This document shows, piece by piece, positions 25,740-34,806 of a DNA stretch of 64,000 bases (position 1 is the stretch's first letter; every line of letters begins with the position of its first letter). This DNA comes from an uncultured Oscillospiraceae bacterium. Lineage in GTDB: Bacteria; Bacillota; Clostridia; Oscillospirales; Oscillospiraceae. The notes under the pieces are model-generated. The model worked only from the letters and a program-made list of their open reading frames with translations. It searched no databases and was not told the origin of the DNA. A program made the translations under genes and the position numbers. The stretch is taken from contig CAJTUD010000005.1 of the NCBI GenBank assembly GCA_910579725.1, positions 24,246 through 88,245 on the forward strand. The letters run 5' to 3'.

Positions 25740-26748
25740 AGTCACAAAGCCTGAACTGACCGGGCCCCAGAAGGCCGCCGCCGTTGTCGTCTCTCTGGGA
25801 GCAGATAAGGCGTCCCTTATTTACCAGCACATTGACGCCTCCGACCTGGAGACACTGACGCTGGAAGTGGCCCGCCTGGGCATGCTGGACGCGCAGCAGA
25901 CCGAGGATGTGCTCAGCGAGTTCTACCAGAGCTGTATGACCCAGAAAGCGGTTACCGAGGGCGGACTGGAGTACGCCCGGGCGGTGCTGGAAAAGGCGTT
26001 TGGCGTGGCCACCGCCACCAGTCTGCTGGAAAAGGTGACCAAGAGCCTGAAAAACCGGGAATTTGCCTTCCTGGACAAGGCGGACGTCAAGAGCCTGTAT
26101 TCCGCACTGCAAAACGAGCGGCCTCAGACCATGGCCCTGGTCCTCAGCTATGTGGACCCCAGCAAGGCCGCTGGAGTCATCGAGCAGCTGCCGCCGGAGC
26201 GGCAGGTGCGGGTGGTGGAATCCATCGCTACTATGGAGAGCGCATCCCCCACCGCCATCAAGATCATCGAGGCGGAGATGGAGAAAAAGTTCTCCAGTAT
26301 GCTTACCACCTCCAATGTCAAGGTGGGCGGCATCGACTATGTTGCCGGCATCATGAACAACCTGGACCGCTCCAGCGAGAAGGCCATCTTCGACCGTCTG
26401 GGCGTGGACAACGCGGACTTGGCCGACGAAATCCGCAAGAGGATGTTTGTCTTCGAGGATATCGTCACCATGGACGACCGGTCTGTCCAGCGTTTCGTCC
26501 GGGACTGCGATCCCAGAGATCTGGTGCTGGCGCTCAAGAGCGCCAACGGCGACGTGTCCAACAAGCTATTTATGAACATGTCCGCCCGTATGGCGGAGAG
26601 CATCCGGGACGATCTGGAGATCACGACCAATGTCCGCATGAAGGACGTGGAGGACGCCCAGCAGCGCATTGTCGGCGTCATCCGCGATCTGGAGGAGAAG
26701 AACGAGATCGTGATCCTGAAGGGCGGAAAGGACGATATCATTGCGTAA
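25732..26748 (+). CDS. fliG: Flagellar motor switch protein FliG
   Basis: This 338-residue rotor protein converts ion flow through MotAB into torque. N-terminal LTGPQKAAAVVVSLG binds FliF. The middle domain has the FliM-binding EQLPPERQ (the usual EHPQ variant region). The C-terminal domain carries the charged torque helix around ALKSANGDVSNKLFMNMSAR. ATG 25732 lies inside the fliF end and has GAGGAGG 11 bases upstream; ATG 25723 is too close to that site. It overlaps fliH by 8 bases. Confidence 0.96.
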   Translation: MAEVTKPELTGPQKAAAVVVSLGADKASLIYQHIDASDLETLTLEVARLGMLDAQQTEDVLSEFYQSCMTQKAVTEGGLEYARAVLEKAFGVATATSLLEKVTKSLKNREFAFLDKADVKSLYSALQNERPQTMALVLSYVDPSKAAGVIEQLPPERQVRVVESIATMESASPTAIKIIEAEMEKKFSSMLTTSNVKVGGIDYVAGIMNNLDRSSEKAIFDRLGVDNADLADEIRKRMFVFEDIVTMDDRSVQRFVRDCDPRDLVLALKSANGDVSNKLFMNMSARMAESIRDDLEITTNVRMKDVEDAQQRIVGVIRDLEEKNEIVILKGGKDDIIA

Positions 26749-27601
26749 CATTCTCAAGGGGCTTCTGAACCCCGAGGAATACAGGTTTCCCGATACCTCT
26801 GAGCTCATGCCGGAGCTGGAACCTCTGGCTGAAGAGGAGGAGGGGGAGACCGCCGGGGAAGAGACGCTTCCGCCCTTTGAGGAAGAAGAGGAGGCGCTTC
26901 CCCGGGAGGAGAGCCCTCCGGATCCCGCCGTGGAGGAACGGGCCGCTCCCGCTCCCGATTCCGGCGGCCCTGTGCAGTACGCCCAGCTTCAGGCAGAGCT
27001 GATTCTCAAGCAGGCCAGGGAGGACGCGGAGAAGGTGCTGGCCTCCGCCCGCGCCGCCGCTAAGGCGGAGCAGGAGGAGATCCGCATGGGAGCTCGGGAC
27101 GAGGGCTACCGGGAGGGCTATGCCCAAGGTACCGCCAAGGCCATGGAGGACGCGCAGCGGGACAAGGAAGCTGTGGCCGCCCGGCTGGAGAAAGAGGTGG
27201 AGGCTTTCCTGGAAAAGGCGGATATGGCCCGGGAAGAGGTTTTGCAGCAATCCCGGGACGAGCTGCTGGATCTGTGCATTGCCGTGGCAGAAAAGGTTGT
27301 GCGGGTAAGTCTGAAGAGCAGCAGCGAAGTAATCGTGCGGATGATCCAGACGGCTACCGAGCGGCTCAAACGGCAGGAATGGGTGCACATCTACATATCC
27401 GGATGTGACACCAAGAGCGTGGCCAAGATATCCCCGGCGCTCACTGCGGCGCTGGGAGCGCTGAGCCAGCATGTGAAGATCATTCCCATGGGGGACGACG
27501 AGGGCGGCACCTGCATTGTGGAGACGCCGGAAGAGATTATCGACGCCAGCGTGTCCACGCAGATGGCCAATATCCGGGACATTCTGAGAGATCAGATGTA
27601 A
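26741..27601 (+). CDS. fliH: Flagellar export ATPase regulator FliH
   Basis: This is a 286-residue protein. An acidic, Pro/Glu-rich N terminus (about 20-75) is followed by Ala/Glu coiled coil with GYREGYAQGTAKAMEDAQ (GxxxG-like repeats) and a C-terminal domain with LCIAVAEKVVRVSL, the V-type ATPase peripheral-stalk fold. FliH pairs with FliI and docks it at the export gate. Start is TTG 26741, overlapping the fliG stop, with AAAGGA upstream. This is a rare start codon but the only one consistent with the alignment. Confidence 0.92.
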   Translation: MRNILKGLLNPEEYRFPDTSELMPELEPLAEEEEGETAGEETLPPFEEEEEALPREESPPDPAVEERAAPAPDSGGPVQYAQLQAELILKQAREDAEKVLASARAAAKAEQEEIRMGARDEGYREGYAQGTAKAMEDAQRDKEAVAARLEKEVEAFLEKADMAREEVLQQSRDELLDLCIAVAEKVVRVSLKSSSEVIVRMIQTATERLKRQEWVHIYISGCDTKSVAKISPALTAALGALSQHVKIIPMGDDEGGTCIVETPEEIIDASVSTQMANIRDILRDQM

Positions 27602-27642
27602 CGGGTGGGCCGAAGCCGCCGGACTGACAGAAAGGATGAGCC

Positions 27643-28944
27643 ATGTTCCGCGAGATGATTTCCCAGATCCGGTCGGCGGAGACCATGAGCCGCACCGGGA
27701 AAATTGAAAACATCGTGGGCATGTCCATTGAGGCCTCCGGCGGCAGGGCCGCCATCGGAGATATCTGCCGGATCTACTCCAATGAGTCCGGAGGTCAGAT
27801 TCCCGCCGAGGTGGTGGGGTTTAAAAACGACCATATTCTACTCATGCCATATGCTAATATGAGTGGGATATCGGCAGGCAACTTTGTCCGCAACACCGGC
27901 AAACGGCTGACGCTGCCGGTGGGGCCCTTTCTCAGAGGCAGGGTTATTAACGCTCTGGGGCAGCCTATTGATGGTCTGGAGCCTTTTGGCCGGGGGGATA
28001 CCTTTTCCATTGATTCCGGCTACATAAATCCTATGACCCGCCCTCCCATCCGGGAGAGGATGGAATTCGGGGTGAAGGCCATTGACAGCCTGCTGACCAT
28101 TGGGAAGGGGCAGAGAATCGGGATTTTTGCCGGTTCTGGTGTGGGAAAGTCCACGCTGCTGGGTATGATCGCCAAGAATGTGAAGGCGGACATCAATGTT
28201 ATTGCCCTGGTGGGCGAACGCGGCCGCGAGGTGCTGGAGTTTATCCATAAGGACCTGGGCGAGGAGGGCATGCGCCGCTCCATTCTGGTGGTGGCGACCT
28301 CCGATCAGCCCGCCATGCTGCGGATGAAATGCCCCAGCGTGGCCACCAGTATTGCCGAATACTTTCGGGACCAGGGGTACGACGTGCTGTTGATGATGGA
28401 CTCCCTGACCCGTTTCGCCATGGCCCAGCGGGAAATCGGGCTGGCCATCGGAGAGCCGCCGGTAGCCAGAGGATATACGCCGTCCATGTACGCTGAGATG
28501 CCAAAACTGCTTGAGCGCAGCGGGAATTTTGAAAAGGGCTCCATCACCGGGGTCTACACTGTGCTGGTGGAGGGCGACGACACCAACGAGCCGATTGCGG
28601 ACACAGTCCGAGGCATTCTGGACGGCCACATTGTATTATCCCGGCAGCTGGCGAACAGCAATCATTTTCCCGCCATTGACGTGGGAGCCAGCATTTCCCG
28701 TCTGATGGCGGAAATTGTCTCTCCGGAACACCGGCAGCTGGCCAGCAAGCTGCGGGACATCATGGGCGTGTATGAGAAGAACGCGGATCTGGTGTCCATC
28801 GGCGCGTACAAGTCGGGGACCAACCCCAAGCTGGACCACGCCTTGGGTAAGATCGACTCAATCAATCAGTTTCTCATGCAGGGTGTCAACGAAAGCTTTT
28901 CCTACGACGAGAGTCTGGAGCAGCTGCGCAGAATGATGAGATAA
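27643..28944 (+). CDS. fliI: Flagellum-specific export ATPase FliI
   Basis: This is a 433-residue ATPase related to F1-beta. It has Walker A GSGVGKST (about 164-171), Walker B DVLLMMDSLTRFA, and the family loop GEPPVARGYTPSMYAEMPKL. It powers entry of export substrates and releases chaperones such as FlgN and FliS. An AAAGGAT lies upstream of ATG 27643. It lies between fliH and fliJ as in other flagellar operons. Confidence 0.97.
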   Translation: MFREMISQIRSAETMSRTGKIENIVGMSIEASGGRAAIGDICRIYSNESGGQIPAEVVGFKNDHILLMPYANMSGISAGNFVRNTGKRLTLPVGPFLRGRVINALGQPIDGLEPFGRGDTFSIDSGYINPMTRPPIRERMEFGVKAIDSLLTIGKGQRIGIFAGSGVGKSTLLGMIAKNVKADINVIALVGERGREVLEFIHKDLGEEGMRRSILVVATSDQPAMLRMKCPSVATSIAEYFRDQGYDVLLMMDSLTRFAMAQREIGLAIGEPPVARGYTPSMYAEMPKLLERSGNFEKGSITGVYTVLVEGDDTNEPIADTVRGILDGHIVLSRQLANSNHFPAIDVGASISRLMAEIVSPEHRQLASKLRDIMGVYEKNADLVSIGAYKSGTNPKLDHALGKIDSINQFLMQGVNESFSYDESLEQLRRMMR

Positions 28945-29001
28945 CATTCCGCACCGCCGCAGTAAGCGGCCGGAATGTCCGCAGAATACGGGAGAACACA
29001 C

Positions 29002-29454
29002 ATGAAGAAATTCCGATTTTCACTGGAAACCGTGTTGGAATACAAACAGCAGGTCCTTGATTCCCTTCAGGCAGAGCATGGCGCCATTCTGGCCCAGGTG
29101 CGGCAGCAGGAGGAGCTTATTGAGGAGCTGGAGGCTGAATACCGCCATATGAGCGGTGAGTTCAACCGCCGGAAGCTGGAGGGTCTGAGTATTCTGGACG
29201 CCATCAAATACGAGCAGGTTCTGCGGGCTATGGAACGGGAGATCGAGGAAGCCCGGGAACGCCTGAGGGAACTGCAAAAGCAGGCGGAGAAGAAACGGGA
29301 GCAGGTGGTGGAGGCCAAGAAGGAAACCTCCTCCATTGAGAAGCTGCGGGAGAAGAAGCTGGAGAACTACAACAAGACTGTCCAGAAGGGCGAGGAAGCC
29401 CTGATCGACGAGTTTGTCACAACCAAGCGCATCATGGAAGCCCAGAGCGCATAG
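29002..29454 (+). CDS. fliJ: Flagellar export protein FliJ
   Basis: This is a 150-residue, nearly pure coiled-coil protein that acts as the central stalk of the FliI hexamer. The start KKFRFSLETVLEYKQQVLDS is characteristic, and long Glu/Lys heptads run to the end. ATG 29002 with GGAGAAC upstream is chosen over an in-frame start at 28975. The 188 bases that follow (29455-29642) hold no convincing gene. Confidence 0.92.
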   Translation: MKKFRFSLETVLEYKQQVLDSLQAEHGAILAQVRQQEELIEELEAEYRHMSGEFNRRKLEGLSILDAIKYEQVLRAMEREIEEARERLRELQKQAEKKREQVVEAKKETSSIEKLREKKLENYNKTVQKGEEALIDEFVTTKRIMEAQSA

Positions 29455-29642
29455 AATGGTGAGCACCGTCCTGCGGGACGTTTCTCAGAATACATCGTAA
29501 TCAACGGAAAGGTGGTGAGGCCAGTCTCATGCGCAGTTCCCATTCCAAACAGGAGGGGAGGTGAGCGGGCAAAGCGGCGAGAGCCGTTTCAAACGACTTA
29601 CCCACGCGGATGCGCGGAGCAACGACGAAGGAGCAGTATAGT

Positions 29643-30623
29643 ATGATCGACATCAGCAGACTCTATGGCGCTTCTTATTCCGTCGCCGGAAAAGAGGCGG
29701 CAAAGCAGCCCCAGGGGACTGGCGCCTTCCGCCGCAGCATGCAGGAAGAGCTGCTGGAGATAAACCGCAGGAGTGCCTACGCGGTAAGCGGCCGGACCAA
29801 GCTGACGGACGAAGAGATCAGCGAACTGGCGAACAAGTATGATTTCCGGCACATGACTCAGGAGACCTACGACGCGTTTCTGGATGACCTGGTTGACAAG
29901 GGTGTGCTCTCCAGGGAGGAGACCGGATGGTTCGGCTATGGCGGCGTGGTGATAATGGATGCAATTGACGGTAAGGTATATACTGTCAACCCGGTGCAGC
30001 CGGAGTTCCCGGCGTATGACCGGAACACTCCATTTCTCGCCGGTGGAAGAACCGGCAGCGGCGATATGGTGGCCTGGATCGCGCAGATGATGAAGCGGGT
30101 GGACTACGCGGGAGCAAACGGTCCGGAAGCCGAGAAGCGGGCGCTCCAAAGGAACGAAATGTACGGCGCGCTCAACGACGTGATTTCCCGCGGGGCGGGT
30201 GCAGGAGACCGGGGAGGATCCATCATCGACCAGGTGGCGAATCCTGACAGCGACTTTTACAGCGACATGTTTGCCCGCTTGAGAATTCAGTTGGAGCAGT
30301 CCGAAGAGGAGAAGAAAAAGCAGGCCATTATCGACGCGCTGGACAGCATTCTCAAAGGGATGCAATCCAAGGACGGCAAGGACCGGAAGGATATGGCCAC
30401 ATCCATGGCGGGCCTCTCCAAACAGATCAGCGAGCTGGACAAAGAGGATCCCCGCCGGGCGCAGCTGGACCTGTTCCGGCAGCGGCTGAACCGGATGGGC
30501 GTCTACGTGGACATGGACGAGGGCATCTTCGGCGGCAAGGACAAGGATTCCGAGACACTGACGGAGTACTTGATTGGCGAGGAAACCCAGGAGCTAAACC
30601 CCAGCATTTTTGATCCAATCTGA
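29643..30623 (+). CDS. Flagellar-operon protein of unknown function (between fliJ and fliK)
   Basis: This 326-residue protein matches no family I recognise. The N terminus (SRLYGASYSVAGKEA) is polar and resembles the disordered start of export substrates. Residues about 50-90 form paired helices (LTDEEISELANKYDF, MTQETYDAFLDDLVDKG). Residues about 205-280 are charged and helical with EQSEEEKKKQAIIDALDSIL. There is no signal peptide, Cys or membrane segment. AAGGAG lies before ATG 29643. Its position suggests a part in export or hook-length control. Confidence 0.6.
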   Translation: MIDISRLYGASYSVAGKEAAKQPQGTGAFRRSMQEELLEINRRSAYAVSGRTKLTDEEISELANKYDFRHMTQETYDAFLDDLVDKGVLSREETGWFGYGGVVIMDAIDGKVYTVNPVQPEFPAYDRNTPFLAGGRTGSGDMVAWIAQMMKRVDYAGANGPEAEKRALQRNEMYGALNDVISRGAGAGDRGGSIIDQVANPDSDFYSDMFARLRIQLEQSEEEKKKQAIIDALDSILKGMQSKDGKDRKDMATSMAGLSKQISELDKEDPRRAQLDLFRQRLNRMGVYVDMDEGIFGGKDKDSETLTEYLIGEETQELNPSIFDPI

Positions 30624-30644
30624 GAACCGAGGTGACAACAGACA

Positions 30645-31799
30645 GTGAACACAGTGGAAAACGCATTGCTTCAGCAGATGCAGAAGATGGCGGCCAGCAT
30701 TGCCGCCATGCAGGGCTCTGTGAACAAGGATAAGGGTAATCAGGCCGCTGTCAGCTTCCAGGATATGCTTCAGCAGTCCGGCAATAAAGCCTCTTCTTCC
30801 GAGGCCCCTGGCAAGGAGCCGCAGGACAAGCCTCTTAAGGAGGTGGAAGAGGCCGTGGAGGAAGCGAAGCAGCCCCAGCTGCCTGGCAAAGACAAGGAGG
30901 AGCTGAAGGCCGAGAACCTGACCGGCAACCCCAATGCCATTGGCGTGATGGAGCTGTTCCGTCCTGAGATCGTGGAGACCGCAGAGCAGGTGGAGCCGGT
31001 GCTGAACCCCATCCCCGAGGAGACCGTGGAGGGTGCAGCCATGGACTTGGGCGGGCAGGCCCCTGAGATGGAGACTTCCGTTGACGCCGGAATCGGTGCG
31101 GAGGTGTCTATGGAGCAGCAGCCCAAGGACTTCCAGCAGGCTATGGAGGAAATGCCCCAGCAGCAGGACACGGAAACCGTCCAGCAGCCCCAGCAGGAAG
31201 CTTCCCCGCACCCCGTTCAGGACACAGAGAAGCCGGAAGCGCCAGTGGAAGTCCGGGTGGAGCAGGACGGTGAGGGTGAAGAGCCCACAGGCGAGGCCGC
31301 CGCAGCGGAACAGCCCGTGTTCCGGGAGACCCAGTCGGTGCCGGTGAAGGTGGGCGAGCGGTACGAGGTAGTGGATACCCAGCAGCCGGAGATGGACGAT
31401 CAGATGGCGGATGTGATCCGTACTGCGGTCCAGACCGGCCAGGAGCGGATTGCCATCCGTCTGAATCCCCAGAATTTGGGCAGTCTGGTGATCGAGATGA
31501 CCCGGGACACCGCCGGCGTGCTGCAAGTAGTGCTTCACGCAGCCACTCCCAAGGCCGAGGGGCTGCTTAACCAGCACCTGAACAATCTGCATACCGCTCT
31601 CCAGAGCTACGGTCATGAAGAGGTCCATGTGGAGGTTCAGCGGGGCGAGGAAAGCCAGCAGCAGAACTTCCGGCAGGCGGACCCCGACGGACGGGGCCAG
31701 CACCAGCACCGCCAGCAGCAGGAGCGTCAGGAAGAGCAGCAGAGCGGCGAAGAATTCATGCAGAAGCTGCGCCTGGGCCTGTTCGGCGTGGAAGACTGA
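30645..31799 (+). CDS. fliK: Flagellar hook-length control protein FliK
   Basis: This 384-residue molecular ruler sets hook length and switches export from hook to filament proteins. The first 230 residues are low-complexity, rich in Gln, Glu and Pro. The C-terminal Flg_hook domain is recognisable by IAIRLNPQNLGSLVIEMTRD. A Gln/His-rich tail precedes the end. Start is GTG 30645 with GAGGTGA upstream. It lies 20 bases before flgD, which it needs for hook work. Confidence 0.9.
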   Translation: MNTVENALLQQMQKMAASIAAMQGSVNKDKGNQAAVSFQDMLQQSGNKASSSEAPGKEPQDKPLKEVEEAVEEAKQPQLPGKDKEELKAENLTGNPNAIGVMELFRPEIVETAEQVEPVLNPIPEETVEGAAMDLGGQAPEMETSVDAGIGAEVSMEQQPKDFQQAMEEMPQQQDTETVQQPQQEASPHPVQDTEKPEAPVEVRVEQDGEGEEPTGEAAAAEQPVFRETQSVPVKVGERYEVVDTQQPEMDDQMADVIRTAVQTGQERIAIRLNPQNLGSLVIEMTRDTAGVLQVVLHAATPKAEGLLNQHLNNLHTALQSYGHEEVHVEVQRGEESQQQNFRQADPDGRGQHQHRQQQERQEEQQSGEEFMQKLRLGLFGVED

Positions 31800-31819
31800 C
31801 AGGAAAGGAACGATAGGCA

Positions 31820-32545
31820 ATGAGCGACAACAACTTCAGCGGGATTACCCCCGATATCCAGAGTTACTACGACCGGCTTAATAATGTTCAGGAGACCAAG
31901 TACAGAGCAAAAACCGTTACGTCGGACTCCGATCAGGCCAACAACACCCTGTCCTTTGAGGATATGCTGCTGCTGATGGTAACGCAGCTGCAAAATCAGA
32001 CCATCGACAATCAGACCGACACCAACGACATGATGAACCAGATCATCTCCATGACCGTCATGCAGGCTGTTACAGAGGTGAGCTCCCAGGTGAAGGATCT
32101 GACCGAGGCCAACATTCTCAGCTACTCCGCCGCGCTGGTGGGACAGACGGTGACGGTGCCCGAGTATGACCCGAAGACCGGCGAGATCATTGGCGAGAAG
32201 GTCGGTGAGGTGACGGCCACCGGTATGTACAATGGCCAGCGGGTGATTTTCCTGGGCGACGAGTGCTATCCCCTTAATCAGATCATGGCCGTGGGCAAGC
32301 TGCCGGAGCAGAAGCCCGGAACCGAAAAACCCGGCGAAGGTGAAGGCACAGAGAAGCCTGGCGAAGGCGAAGGAGTCGAGAAGCCCGGCGAGGGCGCGGA
32401 GAAACCCGGTGAGGGTGAGAACGTGGAGAAGCCCGACGGCAGTACAGATGTACCCACCACGCCCGGAACGGACGAGAACGCTCCGGAAGAGAACGACAGC
32501 GGAATCGACGTCTCTGACAAGACGGTCGCGGAGGCTCTGGGATAA
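31820..32545 (+). CDS. flgD: Hook-cap scaffold FlgD with C-terminal EKPGEG repeats
   Basis: This 241-residue cap protein guides hook subunit assembly. The conserved N terminus LSFEDMLLLMVTQLQNQTID and MNQIISMTVMQAVTEVSSQV are typical. A short beta segment with GQTVTV follows. The last 80 residues are unlike other FlgD proteins: about five EKPGEG-type units (32324-32439), then a Pro/Thr/Asp-rich tail. The usual FnIII/Tudor C-terminal portion seems reduced. It lies between fliK and the TIGR02530 gene. Confidence 0.9.
   Translation: MSDNNFSGITPDIQSYYDRLNNVQETKYRAKTVTSDSDQANNTLSFEDMLLLMVTQLQNQTIDNQTDTNDMMNQIISMTVMQAVTEVSSQVKDLTEANILSYSAALVGQTVTVPEYDPKTGEIIGEKVGEVTATGMYNGQRVIFLGDECYPLNQIMAVGKLPEQKPGTEKPGEGEGTEKPGEGEGVEKPGEGAEKPGEGENVEKPDGSTDVPTTPGTDENAPEENDSGIDVSDKTVAEALG
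32324..32439 (+). repeat. Tandem repeat coding EKPGEG units in flgD
   Basis: About five imperfect 15- to 24-base units code for EKPGEGEGT, EKPGEGEGV, EKPGEGA, EKPGEGENV and EKPDG. Synonymous differences between units show that the array is not brand new. Confidence 0.8.
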
Positions 32546-32584
32546 GACCCCATCCCTGCATCTCGCCGGAAAGAGGATGAAAGT

Positions 32585-32983
32585 ATGGCAGAGTATCGAA
32601 TTACACCCATAGACCGGTTGGGACAGGTGGAGCAGGTGCAGCCGGTTCGCCGCAGGGAAGCGGGAAGCCAATTCGGCTCTATGCTCCAACGGGAAATCGA
32701 GAGTGCTTCTCCGGCACAGGAGAGCTTCTCCGTGGCATTCTCCAAACACGCCAGAGCGCGGGCGGAGGAACGGGGCATCGAAGTGACGCCCACCCTGATG
32801 GATCAGCTGGCGGACAGCGTGGAGCGGGCCAGCGCCAAGGGAGCCACCAATATCCTGGCTTTTGACGCTACGCGGGCGTTTATTATCAACATCCCTCACG
32901 GCAGGGTGATCACCACCATGTCCCAGGAGGAGATGCAGGAGAACATTTTCACCAACATTGACGGCGCCGTTCTTCTCAAGTAA
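32585..32983 (+). CDS. TIGR02530-family flagellar operon protein
   Basis: This 132-residue protein stands between flgD and flgE, where the TIGR02530 'flagellar operon protein' family is found. The core FSKHARARAEERGIEVTPTL and the end AFIINIPHGRVITTM fit that family. Its biochemical role is unknown. It may be an export substrate or chaperone for hook assembly. It follows flgD by 39 bases. Confidence 0.82.
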   Translation: MAEYRITPIDRLGQVEQVQPVRRREAGSQFGSMLQREIESASPAQESFSVAFSKHARARAEERGIEVTPTLMDQLADSVERASAKGATNILAFDATRAFIINIPHGRVITTMSQEEMQENIFTNIDGAVLLK

Positions 32984-33076
32984 GAAAGAGCAGGACCTTT
33001 TCAGGATGCTTTGCCCTCCCGCCCGACTGGCGGGGGAGCGGCGGCGCTAAAAGGCAAAAAAGGAGAATTTGATCGC

Positions 33077-34390
33077 ATGACTGGAGCAATGTATGCCGCT
33101 ATCGGCGGCCTCAAGACCCACATGACCAACCTCAACGTCATCGGCAACAATATCGCCAACGTGAACACCACCGCCTATAAGGCCCAGCGGATGATTTTCC
33201 AGGAATCCCTGTATACTACCCGCCGGGCAGGCAGCGACGGCACCGCCATCCGGGGCGGCAACACCCCCTCCCAGATCGGTTACGGTTCGCAGGTGGGCTC
33301 CATTGACCTTAACATGTCTCCCGGAACCTTCAACCCCACTGGCTGGGGTCTGGACTGCATGATTGACGGCGACGGATTTTTCATGGTGGGCACCAAGGAT
33401 ATGGATTTGAGCAGCGGCGATGTGCTTAACCGCGCCATGCTGACCCGCGCCGGCGACTTCGACATTGACCCCATGGGCTATATCGTGGACGGTCAGGGCA
33501 ACGTGGCTTACGGCTTCGCCATGGTGTACAATCCGGACTATGTGCCGGGCGCGACAGAGGAACAGATTGCAACAGCAAAAGCGGATGGAAAAAATATTCA
33601 GGATAAGCTGATTCTGAGCACCCAGCTGGTTCCTCTGCGGGTTCCCCTGAAGGCTGTGGAGCCTACAAAGGAAAATGGAGGCATTGATGCCAACGGCGAG
33701 AAGCTGTGGGAGGCTGGCGACCCTGTTTATGATATTCTGGGCGCGTGCCCGGAGGAGCAGGGGGGCGTTCAGAGCACAGAGCGCAAGAATCTTTCTCTGG
33801 CTGATCCCAAGTATTATGACGAGGATGGAAAGCTGGACTGGGGTGCTGATGGGATGCCGGAGGGTGCAGGAAGCCCAGACGGTCTGACAGCAGTCACGGA
33901 TCTTCCGTATACCATCCCCAAGCCCAACTTTGACGGCCAAAAGGCATCGACCATGAGCCTGAGCGTCAATGAGAACGGTGCCATCATCTCCACCGCCGAC
34001 AATGGCGACACCATGGTTATCGGCTATATGGCCATCGCCCAGGTGACAGCCCCCAACGGCGTGACCCATACTGGCGGTCCCTACTACAAGGCCCAGGAGG
34101 GCGCGGGTGAGATGACCGTAGGCATCGCGGGCGGCATTTTCGAGCCGGGCACCTACCTCAATAACGCCAAAAAGAGTGAGGAAGAAGATGGTTACACGCC
34201 GGAGCTGAAGAACCTGCTGGGACAGATGAAGTCTATCAAGGTTCAGGGCAGCGGTCTGGAGGCGTCCACCGCCGACGTGGCCACCGAATTTGCCAACATG
34301 ATCGTCACCCAGCGCGGCTATCAGGCCAACACCCGTATCGTCACCGTCACCGACTCCATGCTGGAGGAGCTGGTGAACATGAAGCGGTAA
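33077..34390 (+). CDS. flgE: Flagellar hook protein FlgE
   Basis: This 437-residue subunit builds the universal joint. The N terminus (MTGAMYAAIGGLKTHMTNLN, then NNIANVNTTAYK) and C terminus (FANMIVTQRGYQANTRIVTV) are conserved. Residues about 154-280 form a variable outer domain, richer in AT and unlike known hooks, with runs such as DPKYYDEDGKLDWG. ATG 33077 with AAGGAG is used; the frame upstream to 33011 is not translated in relatives. A GGCGGG/CCCGCC stem lies before the gene. Confidence 0.94.
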   Translation: MTGAMYAAIGGLKTHMTNLNVIGNNIANVNTTAYKAQRMIFQESLYTTRRAGSDGTAIRGGNTPSQIGYGSQVGSIDLNMSPGTFNPTGWGLDCMIDGDGFFMVGTKDMDLSSGDVLNRAMLTRAGDFDIDPMGYIVDGQGNVAYGFAMVYNPDYVPGATEEQIATAKADGKNIQDKLILSTQLVPLRVPLKAVEPTKENGGIDANGEKLWEAGDPVYDILGACPEEQGGVQSTERKNLSLADPKYYDEDGKLDWGADGMPEGAGSPDGLTAVTDLPYTIPKPNFDGQKASTMSLSVNENGAIISTADNGDTMVIGYMAIAQVTAPNGVTHTGGPYYKAQEGAGEMTVGIAGGIFEPGTYLNNAKKSEEEDGYTPELKNLLGQMKSIKVQGSGLEASTADVATEFANMIVTQRGYQANTRIVTVTDSMLEELVNMKR

Positions 34391-34427
34391 GACTGACGTC
34401 TTTCTGAACGGTAAGCTTTGACCCAAT

Positions 34428-34453
34428 CCCCGGCCGCCGGAAGGCGGCCGGGG
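34428..34453 (+). other. Intra-operon hairpin between flgE and flbD
   Basis: A perfect 11-bp stem (34428-34438 with 34443-34453) has a GGAA loop and no T-run. It may stabilise or process the mRNA after the highly needed hook gene. Confidence 0.5.
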
Positions 34454-34472
34454 GAGATGAAAGGAGAACGCC

Positions 34473-34688
34473 ATGATCGTCCTGACCAAGCGGAACAACG
34501 AGCGGTTTCTGGTGAATCACAACCAGATCGAGAGCATCGAAATGATCCCTGAGTCCAAGATTGTGATGATGAACCGGGATTATTTCATTGTCAAGGAGAC
34601 GCCGGAGGATATTATCAAGAAGATCCAGGACTACAATGCCAAGGTGCAGGACATCCATCGGATCGTTACCGTGACCGACAAGCGCTGA
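34473..34688 (+). CDS. flbD: FlbD/SwrD-family flagellar protein
   Basis: This 71-residue protein has the family pattern MIVLTKRNNERFLVNHNQIE, then IVMMNRDYFIVKETPEDII. In Bacillus the orthologue SwrD raises motor power for swarming, and here it lies just upstream of motAB, which fits. AAAGGAG precedes the ATG. Two short GC hairpins lie in the 118 bases before motA. Confidence 0.9.
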   Translation: MIVLTKRNNERFLVNHNQIESIEMIPESKIVMMNRDYFIVKETPEDIIKKIQDYNAKVQDIHRIVTVTDKR

Positions 34689-34806
34689 CGCGCCCGGCGG
34701 GGGCGCGTTTGAGGGATGTTGAGGCAGAGGTCCTGGACGTGCTTCAAATGCGCCCTGCGAAAGAACTATCTCTCCCCTTCGGGGAGTAAAATGGGTGAGA
34801 AAAGAT

